Source of the DNA: an uncultured Eubacteriales bacterium
GTDB taxonomy: Bacteria; Bacillota; Clostridia; Christensenellales; Aristaeellaceae
DNA: 64,000 nucleotides
Assembly (NCBI GenBank): GCA_902764875.1
Contig: CACWXP010000004.1
Span: 1 to 64,000, forward strand
Direction of reading: 5' to 3'
The first letter of the stretch is position 1. The number at the start of each line of letters is the position of its first letter. Positions 53,029 through 61,615 of this stretch are shown in pieces. The notes below the pieces were generated by a model. The model was given only the letters and a program-made list of their open reading frames with translations. It was not told the origin of the DNA and did no database searches. A program made the translations under genes and the position numbers.

Positions 53029-54705
53029 TTATACGTCCAGGATAATCGGAAGAATCATCGGGTTCCGCTTGATCCGGTCGAAGATGAACTGGTGCACGTC
53101 GTCCTTGATAGTGTTCTTCAGGTCCGGCCAGTTTTCCCCGGCCAGGCTGTTCACGCTCAGAATCTCGCGGACCAGGTTCTGGGTCTCGTCGATAATGTCT
53201 TCGTTTTCTTTTACATACACAAATCCGCGGCTCACAATGTCCGGCCCGCTCACCAGCTTCTGCTCGTCCCGGTTGATGGCCATCGCCACAATCAGCAGGC
53301 CGTCCTGGCTCAGGTGCTTCCGGTCGCGCAGCACCACGTTCCCGACGTCGCCCACGCCCAAACCGTCCACCAGCACTCCGCCCACGGGCACCTGTTCGCC
53401 CAGGGCCAGCGTGTCCTCGTTCATTTCGATCACCTGACCCAGCTCCGGAATCACGATGTTCTGGCTCGGAATCCCCATGGACTCCGCCAGAACCGCGTGC
53501 TGCCACATCATCCGGTATTCGCCGTGAACGGGAATGAAGTACTTCGGCCGGATCAGCGAATGCAGCAGTTTCAGTTCCTCCTGGCAGGCGTGGCCAGAAA
53601 CGTGCACCTCCGCCATCGCGCTGTAAACCACCTGCGCCCCCAGCCGGTACAGCTGGTTGATCACGCGGCTGATGAATTTCTCGTTTCCGGGAATCGGCGT
53701 CGCGGAAATGATGACCATATCACTCTGACGGATCTGCAGCTTTCGGTGCTCCGCATAGGCCATGCGGGTCAGGCCCGCCATGGGCTCGCCCTGACTGCCG
53801 GTGGTCATCACCAGGATCTCGTTGTCCGGATACTGATCCAGCACATCCATGTCAATCAGGTATTCCTCCGGAATCTGAAGCTCCCCGATCGACATCGCCA
53901 CCCGGCTCACGTTCACCATGCTCCGCCCGATGAAGCAAACCCGCCGTCCGTAGCGAATCGCCCCGTCGATGATCATCTGCATGCGGTGGATGTTGCTGGC
54001 GAACATGGCGACGATCACCCGGCCTTCCGCCTGGGCGAACATTTTTTCAAAGGTCTCCCCGACCTTCAGTTCGCTCATCGTGTATCCCGGGCGTTCCACG
54101 TTGGTGGATTCGCAAAGCAGCGCCAGCACGCCCTGTTCGCCGTAGTGCGCAAAGGTCTGCAGGTCGGTCACCTGTCCGTCTATCGGCGTGTAGTCCACCT
54201 TGAAGTCGCCGCTGCAGATCACCGTACCCGCCGGGCAGGTAATGGCGATGGCGCAGGCCCCCGCGATGGAGTGGCTCACATGGATAAACTGACAGCTGAA
54301 TTTCCCAAGCTGAACCGTATCCCGCGGCTGCACCACGTGCATGGGAATCCCGTCCACCCGGTATTCCTTCAGTTTCAGGTCAACCAGGGCCAGCGTCAGT
54401 TTCGTTCCGTAGATGTGCGAAGGCGCCTGTTTCAGGATATAGGGCGTCGCGCCGATGTGGTCCTCATGTCCGTGAGTAAAAAGATACCCCCGGATATGAT
54501 CCCGCTTGCCCATCAGGTAGGTAATATCCGGAATCACCAGATCCACGCCCAGCATGTCTTCCTTCGGGAAAACGCTGCCGCAGTCCACGACGATGATATC
54601 GTCCTCGTATTCGAACACATACATGTTCTTTCCGATTTCGTCCACACCGCCGAGGGATACGATCCGGAGCCGACTGATTTCGTTCTTCTGTGCTCTCGTG
54701 CTCAC
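53029..54705 (-). CDS. rnj: Ribonuclease J
   Basis: A 558-residue metallo-beta-lactamase/beta-CASP RNase that degrades and matures RNA from the 5' end or internally. The zinc motif is THGHEDHIG (near 78-86). Further ligands are in SHSIAGACAI and CSGDFKVD, and the beta-CASP motifs in TTGSQGEP and VHVSGHACQEE. Length matches RNase J1/J2. It starts with GTG, with AAAGG eight bases upstream. Only one copy is in the window, so J1 versus J2 cannot be decided. Confidence 0.95.
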   Translation of the reverse strand: MSTRAQKNEISRLRIVSLGGVDEIGKNMYVFEYEDDIIVVDCGSVFPKEDMLGVDLVIPDITYLMGKRDHIRGYLFTHGHEDHIGATPYILKQAPSHIYGTKLTLALVDLKLKEYRVDGIPMHVVQPRDTVQLGKFSCQFIHVSHSIAGACAIAITCPAGTVICSGDFKVDYTPIDGQVTDLQTFAHYGEQGVLALLCESTNVERPGYTMSELKVGETFEKMFAQAEGRVIVAMFASNIHRMQMIIDGAIRYGRRVCFIGRSMVNVSRVAMSIGELQIPEEYLIDMDVLDQYPDNEILVMTTGSQGEPMAGLTRMAYAEHRKLQIRQSDMVIISATPIPGNEKFISRVINQLYRLGAQVVYSAMAEVHVSGHACQEELKLLHSLIRPKYFIPVHGEYRMMWQHAVLAESMGIPSQNIVIPELGQVIEMNEDTLALGEQVPVGGVLVDGLGVGDVGNVVLRDRKHLSQDGLLIVAMAINRDEQKLVSGPDIVSRGFVYVKENEDIIDETQNLVREILSVNSLAGENWPDLKNTIKDDVHQFIFDRIKRNPMILPIILDV

Positions 54706-54879
54706 TTTTGCCGCCTTTCATTCTGTGCTTTTTGCACGGCCGTACAAAGGGAAAAAGGTCAGGCACATCCGTGTCCGTCTCTTCCCCCTTAGCTATAAAG
54801 CTCATACTTGAACATATCATAGCACAGAATTTCCGATCGCGCCACCCCGTTTTGCCGAAAAAAGGCAGAAAATCCGAAA

Positions 54880-54919
54880 TTTTTCATAAAATAATGAACG
54901 ATTTCCTTCGAAACCGTTC
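54880..54919 (-). terminator. Terminator of the secreted SH3 protein gene
   Basis: A 10-bp stem with one wobble (54896-54905 with 54910-54919) and a tetraloop is followed on the minus strand by ATTATTTTAT. It lies 16 bases after the stop codon. Confidence 0.75.
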
Positions 54920-54935
54920 ATCACCGTGACTCATT

Positions 54936-56126
54936 TCAGCCCACCGCGTCGTCTTCCTCCAGTGCGTTTTCCGGAACCCAAACCCGGCGAAGCTGACCGC
55001 TGCCGTCCCTGTATTCAAACTGCGCATACAGGTTTTCCCGCTGCCATACCGTCCCGGCGGTTCCCGCGGGAATCTTCTCGCCGTACATGGTGTAGCCGTA
55101 TCCCGGTCCCCAGTAGGGATAAACGGACCGGGTCACCACCGCGCTGCCTTCTTCCGTTTCCTCGATCGGAACCTGGTCCGCAGCCATCTGCAGCCGTTTC
55201 ACCCCAGTGTAAACCCTGCGAAGCTCCCCGTTGTATGAAAGCTCCACCTGAACCCACCAGATGCCGTTCCCCCGGTCATACGCGGAAGTGATGGCCCGCA
55301 CCCACGTGCCGCTCTGGAAATAGGATCCCGCCTCCGTATAGTCCGTTCCGGGGCCGGACCGGGTGGAAAGCCGTTCCTTGGTAATCACCTGCAGCCCGCT
55401 GAAAGGCGCTTCGGTGATCAGCGGCACGGGCGTCAGTGTCGGCACCAGCGTGGGTACAGCCGTCGGATAGTAGTACGGATCGTATCCCGGATTATATCCG
55501 CCCGATCCCGGCCAGTCTGCCAGGAAAGCCAGGTCGGAAATCTGCATGATGTATTTGGTTCTGTATTCCTCCTCGCCCTTGTGCCATCCCTTGATGAACA
55601 GGCCGATCCGCGTCACATTCGAGAAGGTGTGAGGCAGGGAAAGACAGCGGTATCCGTCGATGTACTCGCCGTTGTTCACTGACGCGTCCCAGCTGTCCGG
55701 CAGTTTGTTGAACACGTATTGTCCCCGGGGTTCCTCCTCGTTGCCCACCCACACCGCGATCTCGATCCGGTAGGGCCGCGCGTACTGCAGGTACAGCTCG
55801 TCGTTGTTGTCGTATCCGTTCCGGATCCAGATGTCCCGGATCGTCGCGCCGCCGAAGTAGAAGGTAATCTCCGGAATGTCGTCCAGCGATTCGTTGTTCC
55901 AGCAAACATGTTCCATCCGGGTCTCCCGGTAGCCGTCAAACAGATTGCTGATGTACCAGGTCATTTCGTCCCCGTTGTCCCGGGGCTGGGCTTCCCAGGT
56001 AAACGGCCGCACGCTGTACTGCATGATGTTCACCGGCGTGCTGTAGCCGTCGGCCGCCGCCATGGGGCACAGGGCGCAAAGGATGCTGATCGCCGCCGCG
56101 ATGCAGATTGCCTTTCTCAGCTTCAT
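54936..56126 (-). CDS. Secreted protein with discoidin-like and SH3 domains
   Basis: A 396-residue exported protein with a signal peptide (MKLRKAICIAAAISILCALC). Residues 35-210 form a beta-rich domain with texts such as SNLFDGYRETRMEHVCWNN and IRDIWIRNGYDNNDELY. These resemble the 'NADase-type glycan-binding' or discoidin-like folds. A Pro/Thr/Tyr-rich linker (about 215-245) follows. An SH3b-like module (RLSTRSGPGTDYTEAGSYF) spans 255-320, and a possible second one covers the end. It probably binds wall glycans. GGTGAGAGA precedes the ATG. The N-terminal assignment is tentative. Confidence 0.65.
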   Translation of the reverse strand: MKLRKAICIAAAISILCALCPMAAADGYSTPVNIMQYSVRPFTWEAQPRDNGDEMTWYISNLFDGYRETRMEHVCWNNESLDDIPEITFYFGGATIRDIWIRNGYDNNDELYLQYARPYRIEIAVWVGNEEEPRGQYVFNKLPDSWDASVNNGEYIDGYRCLSLPHTFSNVTRIGLFIKGWHKGEEEYRTKYIMQISDLAFLADWPGSGGYNPGYDPYYYPTAVPTLVPTLTPVPLITEAPFSGLQVITKERLSTRSGPGTDYTEAGSYFQSGTWVRAITSAYDRGNGIWWVQVELSYNGELRRVYTGVKRLQMAADQVPIEETEEGSAVVTRSVYPYWGPGYGYTMYGEKIPAGTAGTVWQRENLYAQFEYRDGSGQLRRVWVPENALEEDDAVG

Positions 56127-56152
56127 GGATGTCTCTCACCTTTCGTTCCATT

Positions 56153-56189
56153 AAACGCGGAAAGCAGGGTTTTCCTTCCCGCTTTCCGC
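56153..56189 (-). terminator. Terminator after the XRE-cupin-acyl-CoA synthetase gene
   Basis: A 12-bp stem with one wobble (56157-56168 with 56178-56189) lies 20 bases past the stop codon. The T tract behind it on the minus strand is short (GTTTAA), so termination may be partial. Confidence 0.6.
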
Positions 56190-56208
56190 TGTCTTTGCGT
56201 ATGATTTT

Positions 56209-58506
56209 TTACAGCAGGGACCGCTGGATCTTCCCGCTCACGGTCTTGGGCAGTTCGTCCCGGAAAACAACAATTCGGGGATACTTGTAAGGCGCCGTGT
56301 GCTGCTTCACGTAATTCTGAATTTCCTTCTTCAGTTCCTCCGTGCCAACCGTGCCTTTGGTCAGCACAATGCTGGCCTTCACAACCTGTCCGCGCACCTC
56401 GTCCGGCGCCGCACTCACGCCGCATTCCAGCACGTACGGCAGTTCCATGATCACGCTTTCAATCTCGAACGGTCCGATCCGGTACCCGCTGCTCTTGATC
56501 ACGTCATCCGCCCGGCCCACGTACCAGTAGAATCCGTCCTCGTCGCACCAGGCAACGTCCCCCGTGTGATACCAGCCGTCGTGCATCACTTCCAGGGTCT
56601 TTTCCTCGTCCCGGTAGTACTGCTGGAACAGGCCGATCGGGATGCCCTTTGAAATGTCCACACAGATTTCGCCCGGCGTGCCGGCAGGAACGGGCTTGCC
56701 CTCCGCGTCCAGCAGCGCCACCCGGTAAATCGGCGCCACCTTGCCCATGGAGCCGAGCTTGTGGTCCGCCCCCGCCAGGTTGCCGATGATCATCGTACTT
56801 TCCGTCTGGCCGAAGCCTTCCATCACCTGCAGTCCCGTCTGCTTTTCGATCTGCCGGAAAACCTCCGGGTTCAGCGCTTCACCGGCGCTGGAAGCATGCG
56901 TCACCGAGCTCAGGTCGTATTTGCCCAGATCTTCCTTGATCAGCATCCGGTACATCGTGGGCGGCGCGCAGAAGGTCGTAATATGATACTTCGCGAACAG
57001 CGGCAGAATGTCCGCCGCGTCAAACCGGTCAAAGTCGTACACGAAGATGGCCGCCTCACACAGCCACTGGCCGTAAATTTTTCCCCATCCGGCTTTCGCC
57101 CATCCCGTGTCCGAAATGGTCAGATGCAGACCGTTCGGGTTCACGCAATGCCAGTATTTGGCCGTGTGCAGATGTCCCAGGGGGTGCTTGTAGCTGTGGG
57201 CTGCGATTTTGGGATAGCCCGTCGTGCCGCTGGTGAAGTACATCAGCATCAGGTCATCGCCGCAGGGCGTATCCTCCGTCCGCTTGTAGTGGGTGGAGTA
57301 CATCTGGTATTCCTCATCAAAGTTGTGCCAGCCTTCCCGCGTTCCGTTCACAATCAGCTTCAGCTCAAGCCCCGGCGCGTCCTTCGCCGCCAGATCCGCC
57401 TGGTGTGCCGTGTCGCCGTCCGCCGTGCAGATGATGGCCTTCACGCCCGCAGCGTTGAACCGGTATTCGAAGTCGTGCTCCTGCAGCTGGGCCACCGCCG
57501 GAATCGCGATGGCGCCGATCTTCTCCAGGCCCAGAATCGCAAACCAGAACTGATAGTGCCGCTTCAGCACCAGCATCACCCGGTCACCCTTTTTGATGCC
57601 CAGCGCCTTGAAATAGTTGGCGCAGCGGTTGGACGCGCGCTTCATGTCGTTGAAGGTAAACCGGTGTTCGTTCTTCTCCCGGTCCAGGTGCAGCATCGCC
57701 AGCTTGTTCGGCACTTCCTCCGCAATCGCGTCGATCACGTCGAAGGCAAAATTGAACTTCTCCGTGTTCTTGAAGTCGATCTTCACCGGGGTCCCGTTCT
57801 CGTCCTTCTCCACGTCCGCAAACCGGTGCCACACGCGGGTGCGTCCGTTCTCCGCCGGGAATTCCTGCAGGGCCGTGCCGGGCATGGCCTTTTCGGGGCT
57901 CAGCTCCGGAATCGGCGCCCCCGTCGGGTTCAGGACAATCGCGTAGAACAGGCAGTCTTTCCCGCCCACGGCGATCATGCCGTGAGGCGTGCCGGAATCG
58001 TAGTAGATGCTGTCCCCGGGGTTCAGCACGCTCACATGCTCGCCCACCTGCACCTTCAGCTGGCCCTCAATCACGATGTCGCATTCCTGTCCTTCGTGAG
58101 TGGTCAGCTTGATGTCTTCTTTTTCCGCCTCGGCGCTGTAGGCCGCCTGCACGTACAGGGGCTCCGCAATCCGGTTCCGGAAGGAAAACGCCATGTTGTA
58201 GTACACCATGTCGTGGGCTTCCTCAATCCGTTGTCCTTCGCCCTTGCGGGTCACCGTGAAGGAATTCAGGTTCGGGCTGGAACCTTCGATAATGTCCCCG
58301 ACGTCCACGCCGAACGCCAGCGCGCAGCGGTAAAGGAAAGCGAAGTTCAGATCGCTCCGCCCCATCTCGCAGTCAATATACTCCTGCTCGGTCACGCCGG
58401 TCTTGTTCGCCATCTCCGCGATGGTGAAGTTCTCAATCTCGCGAAGCTCGCGGATCCGGTGCGCCATCTCCTGAATCTTGTAATTCAATCCCGTCATCTG
58501 TGCCAT
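56209..58506 (-). CDS. XRE-cupin-acyl-CoA synthetase fusion
   Basis: A 765-residue three-part protein. Residues 10-68 are an XRE-type helix-turn-helix. Residues 110-190 are a cupin sensor (THEGQECDIVIEG, SIYYDSGTPHG). Residues 230-765 are an AMP-forming acyl-CoA ligase: MYFTSGTTGYPK is the ATP loop, YHTGDVAW and GRADDVIKSSGYRIGPFEIE are hinge motifs, and the catalytic Lys is in PKTVSGKIQRS. The enzyme should activate a carboxylic acid to its CoA ester, and may sense its substrate through the cupin. The ATG at 58506 has GGAGGAG 11 bases upstream; a GTG four codons earlier abuts it. A T-box leader precedes it, so expression should respond to an uncharged tRNA, apparently tRNA-Val. Confidence 0.9.
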   Translation of the reverse strand: MAQMTGLNYKIQEMAHRIRELREIENFTIAEMANKTGVTEQEYIDCEMGRSDLNFAFLYRCALAFGVDVGDIIEGSSPNLNSFTVTRKGEGQRIEEAHDMVYYNMAFSFRNRIAEPLYVQAAYSAEAEKEDIKLTTHEGQECDIVIEGQLKVQVGEHVSVLNPGDSIYYDSGTPHGMIAVGGKDCLFYAIVLNPTGAPIPELSPEKAMPGTALQEFPAENGRTRVWHRFADVEKDENGTPVKIDFKNTEKFNFAFDVIDAIAEEVPNKLAMLHLDREKNEHRFTFNDMKRASNRCANYFKALGIKKGDRVMLVLKRHYQFWFAILGLEKIGAIAIPAVAQLQEHDFEYRFNAAGVKAIICTADGDTAHQADLAAKDAPGLELKLIVNGTREGWHNFDEEYQMYSTHYKRTEDTPCGDDLMLMYFTSGTTGYPKIAAHSYKHPLGHLHTAKYWHCVNPNGLHLTISDTGWAKAGWGKIYGQWLCEAAIFVYDFDRFDAADILPLFAKYHITTFCAPPTMYRMLIKEDLGKYDLSSVTHASSAGEALNPEVFRQIEKQTGLQVMEGFGQTESTMIIGNLAGADHKLGSMGKVAPIYRVALLDAEGKPVPAGTPGEICVDISKGIPIGLFQQYYRDEEKTLEVMHDGWYHTGDVAWCDEDGFYWYVGRADDVIKSSGYRIGPFEIESVIMELPYVLECGVSAAPDEVRGQVVKASIVLTKGTVGTEELKKEIQNYVKQHTAPYKYPRIVVFRDELPKTVSGKIQRSLL

Positions 58507-58568
58507 GGTTTTTTGCACTCCTCCGAAGGGGTTTCATGGGGCGATCGGAATGCCCCCTGATTCTCCCG

Positions 58569-58832
58569 AAATAAAATGCCCGTCTCAAAATATAACTTTG
58601 AGACGAGCATGATCTCACACCCGCGGTACCACTCAAATTGCGGCGCGCACGCCGCCCCTTCAGGCTCTCTCTGAAGCCCTTTGCCCTCACGCGGCAGGAT
58701 CGGGAAGGTTCTACTTGCTTTGGCTTTCTTCCTTCCGGCTCCGGAGTGACAGCGAACGGATTCTTCCCGCGGCTCGCACCACCCGCCGCGTCTCTGTCAG
58801 CTGAATTCCGCTGCTCTCTCCTTCTCAGCCTT
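58569..58832 (-). ncRNA. T-box leader, specifier read as GUC (Val)
   Basis: A tRNA-sensing leader on the minus strand. Stem I base GGCT (58827-58830) pairs with AGCC just after the specifier loop. Its upper part shows CAGAGAC and GGGTGGTGCGAGCC, as in other T-boxes. The conserved box TGGTACCGCGG is at 58621-58631. The terminator (ATGCTCGTCTCAAA with TTTGAGACGGGCAT, then TTTATTT) is at 58569-58610. By alignment with the Geobacillus glyQ leader, where GGC precedes AUUCUUGAGC, the triplet before ACTCCGGAGC is GTC (58748-58750). UGGU fits a tRNA ending ACCA. The controlled gene begins 63 bases later. Confidence 0.93.
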
Positions 58833-58839
58833 TACCGGG

Positions 58840-58868
58840 AGTTTACGCTTTTCCCCGTTGCTTGTCAA
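58840..58868 (-). promoter_or_regulatory. Promoter of the T-box leader
   Basis: On the minus strand TTGACA (58868-58863), a 17-base spacer and TAAACT (58845-58840) place the transcript start near 58832, at the foot of Stem I. The rest of the gap to the esterase gene at 58904 is AT-rich with nothing else visible. Confidence 0.8.
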
Positions 58869-58903
58869 CTCCCCGTATTGTTTTTTCTTGTTTTTTTGCG
58901 TCT

Positions 58904-60403
58904 TCAAATCCAGAAAGGCTCCGCCGGCAGTCCGTTTTCGCCTGTCAGGTTTGCCTCTTCCGACCAGTCGGTCCATGCGTACCGGGCGGAAACGGGCCTC
59001 GGAATCTTCTCTGAATAAATCCGCAGCATTCCGTCCGAAATCTCGCCTTCCGCCGGAACAAACCTTCCGTCCTGCCCTGCGATTTCCAGCAGCTTCGGCG
59101 CCGCCCCGTCGCGCGTGCAAAGCGGCGCCGTCATCCGCACGGTCATCACCGGCCCGACAATCCATCTTTCCGCTGTCCGGGGAGATTCCTCCCCTTCGCC
59201 GTAAAGCATTTTTCCCGCCAGCTCCGCCAGTCGCTCCCCGACCGGCCGCTTGTTCAGCGGATGAATATTCCCGTATTCTCCTTCATCCAGCAGGCAGATC
59301 ATCCCCGTGTTCCGCACGCTGTCCCGAACCGCCGCCTGCGCCAGCCGTGTCCGCGCCCAGGTGAAGGTGTCCTCCCCGTCGTACTGAATCCACATCGGCA
59401 GCTGTACAAACAGGAAAGGCAGCTCCGGATTCCGGAAGATTTCCCGCCACCACCGGATCATCGCGGTCATCAGCCGGTCATATTTTTCCGTTTTCCAGGT
59501 GTCTTCTTCCCCCTGATAGTAAATCACGGCCGTCAGTGTGACCGGTGATATTTCCTTCAGCATGGTTTCTGCCAGCCCCGCCGGCCGGAAGGGCGATCCG
59601 GGTCCTGCCGGCGGGTTCCAGGGATAAAGCCCGCAGGCCCTGGTAATCTCCCGGTCGTCCGCTCCCGGATGCGCCGCTCTGTATGCATCCGCCCTCCGTT
59701 CCCAGTCGTCCATCGCCCGCTGGGCGGCGGCTTCCTCTTCCAGATAGGTTTCCATGCTTTTCCCGCCGCAGGTCTCCGCGTAATCCGCCAGATAGCGAAC
59801 CCCTTCCGTCAGGCTGCGCAGCGTTTCCTCGTCCATCCAGCAGGTCACCGACGTCCCGCCCCAGTAGCATCCGATGATCCCAACCGGGATTTCCGGATGC
59901 TTCTGCCGCATCCGCATGCCGAAAATCGTCGCCACGGCGCTGTTAAATCCGGCTGTCTCCCGGTTTACCGGCCGCCACCGTGTTTCCCGCAAGGCCGCCC
60001 GCTGCTCCTCACCGGCAACAGCTTTCTTCGGTACGTTGAAAAACCGCAGCAGCGGGTCGTCCTCCGCCTGTTCAATGCCCCCGGCGGCGTTCCGCAGCTC
60101 CATCTCCATGTTGCTCTGCCCACCGGCCAGGTAAACGTCCCCGATGGCAATGTTCTCCGCTGTCTGCCGTTCCTCTCCGCTGCTCAGTACCAGGGTGCAT
60201 CCCGTCTGCGCCTTCACCGGCGGCAGGCAGATCACAAACCGCCCGTTCCACGCGTCCGCCGCGCCCCGGGCGAGTACCGCGCCGTCCGCCCCGGTCAGCA
60301 GCGCCTCCACTGTCCGGCCGTCCTCCGCTTTTCCGAAGATCCGGATTTCCTTTTCCCGGCAAAGAACCGCCCCGTCCGTAAACAGCGATGCCGCTTCCAG
60401 CAT
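58904..60403 (-). CDS. Sialate O-acetylesterase-like SGNH esterase
   Basis: A 499-residue esterase with the family marks GGQSNME (Ser nucleophile near 96), GCYWGGTSVTCW, YYQGEEDT and a C-terminal NIHPLNK containing the catalytic His. It has no signal peptide, so it acts in the cytoplasm. Members are annotated as sialate 9-O-acetylesterases, but many work on acetylated plant polysaccharides. The neighbours are two mannan GH130 phosphorylases, so removal of acetyl groups from imported mannan oligosaccharides is the likely role (inference). It follows GH130_1 by five bases in the same operon. Confidence 0.88.
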   Translation of the reverse strand: MLEAASLFTDGAVLCREKEIRIFGKAEDGRTVEALLTGADGAVLARGAADAWNGRFVICLPPVKAQTGCTLVLSSGEERQTAENIAIGDVYLAGGQSNMEMELRNAAGGIEQAEDDPLLRFFNVPKKAVAGEEQRAALRETRWRPVNRETAGFNSAVATIFGMRMRQKHPEIPVGIIGCYWGGTSVTCWMDEETLRSLTEGVRYLADYAETCGGKSMETYLEEEAAAQRAMDDWERRADAYRAAHPGADDREITRACGLYPWNPPAGPGSPFRPAGLAETMLKEISPVTLTAVIYYQGEEDTWKTEKYDRLMTAMIRWWREIFRNPELPFLFVQLPMWIQYDGEDTFTWARTRLAQAAVRDSVRNTGMICLLDEGEYGNIHPLNKRPVGERLAELAGKMLYGEGEESPRTAERWIVGPVMTVRMTAPLCTRDGAAPKLLEIAGQDGRFVPAEGEISDGMLRIYSEKIPRPVSARYAWTDWSEEANLTGENGLPAEPFWI

Positions 60404-60408
60404 AGGTC

Positions 60409-61584
60409 TTACCTTCTCTCTTTCAGATACGCAAGATTCTTCCGGATCAGCTCCGCCCGCTGCCGCACGCAGTCCGGACTCCGCAGCGGATCCTCCGGCG
60501 TGTTGAAAACGTAGTCCTTCAGTCGTTCAATGTCCGTTTCCGCAACGTGCATCCGCGTATCCGAGGACGCGTAATACAGGTAGACCTTTCCGTCCCCGTC
60601 CGCAATGGCGCCGTTTGTAAACACAACGTTGCTCACGTCGCCCGTCCGCTCCAGTCCCAGGGGCCCCAGCAGCATGCCGGAGGGCTCGGCGATCAGTTTC
60701 GACGGATCCTCCAGGTCCGTGGCAAAGGCATACAGCACATACCGCAGCCCCGCCGCCGTGTTCCGGACACCGTGGGCCAGGTGAATCCATCCCCGGTCGG
60801 TTTTGATCGGCACGGCCCCGGCGCCGTTCTTGGCTTCCGTAATCGTGTGATACTTCCGGCGGGAAATGATCTTTTCCTCGCCGATTACCGGATGCATCAT
60901 GTCCTCGCAAAGTCCGAACCCGATGCCCCCGCCGCTGCCGGTCTCGATGAAGTCGTCCATCGGCCGGGTGTAGAAGGCATATTTCCCGTCCACAAATTCC
61001 GGATGAAGCACCACGTTCCGCTGCTGCGGTGAATTCAGCGTCACCAGGTTCGGCAGCCTCTCCCAGTTATCAAGATCCTTCGTCCGCACGATCCCCGCCG
61101 CGGCCACCGCCGCGGACAGATCCGGATTCTCCGGGTCCTTGCTTTCCGAACAGAAAACGCCGTAAATCCATCCGTCCTCGTGATGCGTCAGTCGCATGTC
61201 GTACACGTTGGTTTCCTGCTTCTCCGTGTCCGGCAGAATTACCGGCAGATCCCGGAAACGGAATCCTTCTGTCGGCCGGTCGCTCTCCGCCACGGCAAAG
61301 AAGCTTTTCCGGTCCATGCCTTCCACCCGCACCACCAGGCAGTATTTCCCGCCGACCTTGATCGCGCCGCTGTTCAGCGTGGCGTTCACACCCAGCCGCT
61401 GCATCATGAAGGGGTTCGTCTCCGGATTCGCGTCGTACATCCAGAAGGGCGGAATATGTTCCCGGGTCAGCACCGGATTCCGGTACCGCGTAAACAGCCC
61501 GTTGTAAAAATGCTCATCCGCCGGATTCGGCCGCCGCAAAAGCGTCTCATAAGCTTCCATCAAAGAATCAAAACTCTTAATCAT
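60409..61584 (-). CDS. GH130 phosphorylase, 4-O-beta-mannosyl-glucose type
   Basis: A 391-residue inverting phosphorylase of family GH130, subfamily 1 by length and motif. It should cleave beta-1,4-mannosyl-glucose with phosphate to mannose-1-phosphate and glucose. The general acid Asp is in [19 protein letters not shown]. Phosphate-binding basic residues are expected around [10 protein letters not shown] and ISRRKYHTI. Length matches Ruminococcus albus RaMP1 and Bacteroides fragilis MGP (about 390). It lies between a GH130_2 gene and an esterase, with a short intergenic spacer to each. A strict substrate test is lacking. Confidence 0.92.
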   Translation of the reverse strand: MIKSFDSLMEAYETLLRRPNPADEHFYNGLFTRYRNPVLTREHIPPFWMYDANPETNPFMMQRLGVNATLNSGAIKVGGKYCLVVRVEGMDRKSFFAVAESDRPTEGFRFRDLPVILPDTEKQETNVYDMRLTHHEDGWIYGVFCSESKDPENPDLSAAVAAAGIVRTKDLDNWERLPNLVTLNSPQQRNVVLHPEFVDGKYAFYTRPMDDFIETGSGGGIGFGLCEDMMHPVIGEEKIISRRKYHTITEAKNGAGAVPIKTDRGWIHLAHGVRNTAAGLRYVLYAFATDLEDPSKLIAEPSGMLLGPLGLERTGDVSNVVFTNGAIADGDGKVYLYYASSDTRMHVAETDIERLKDYVFNTPEDPLRSPDCVRQRAELIRKNLAYLKERR

Positions 61585-61615
61585 CCGTTAACACACCTTT
61601 CACCGAATCATCGCC

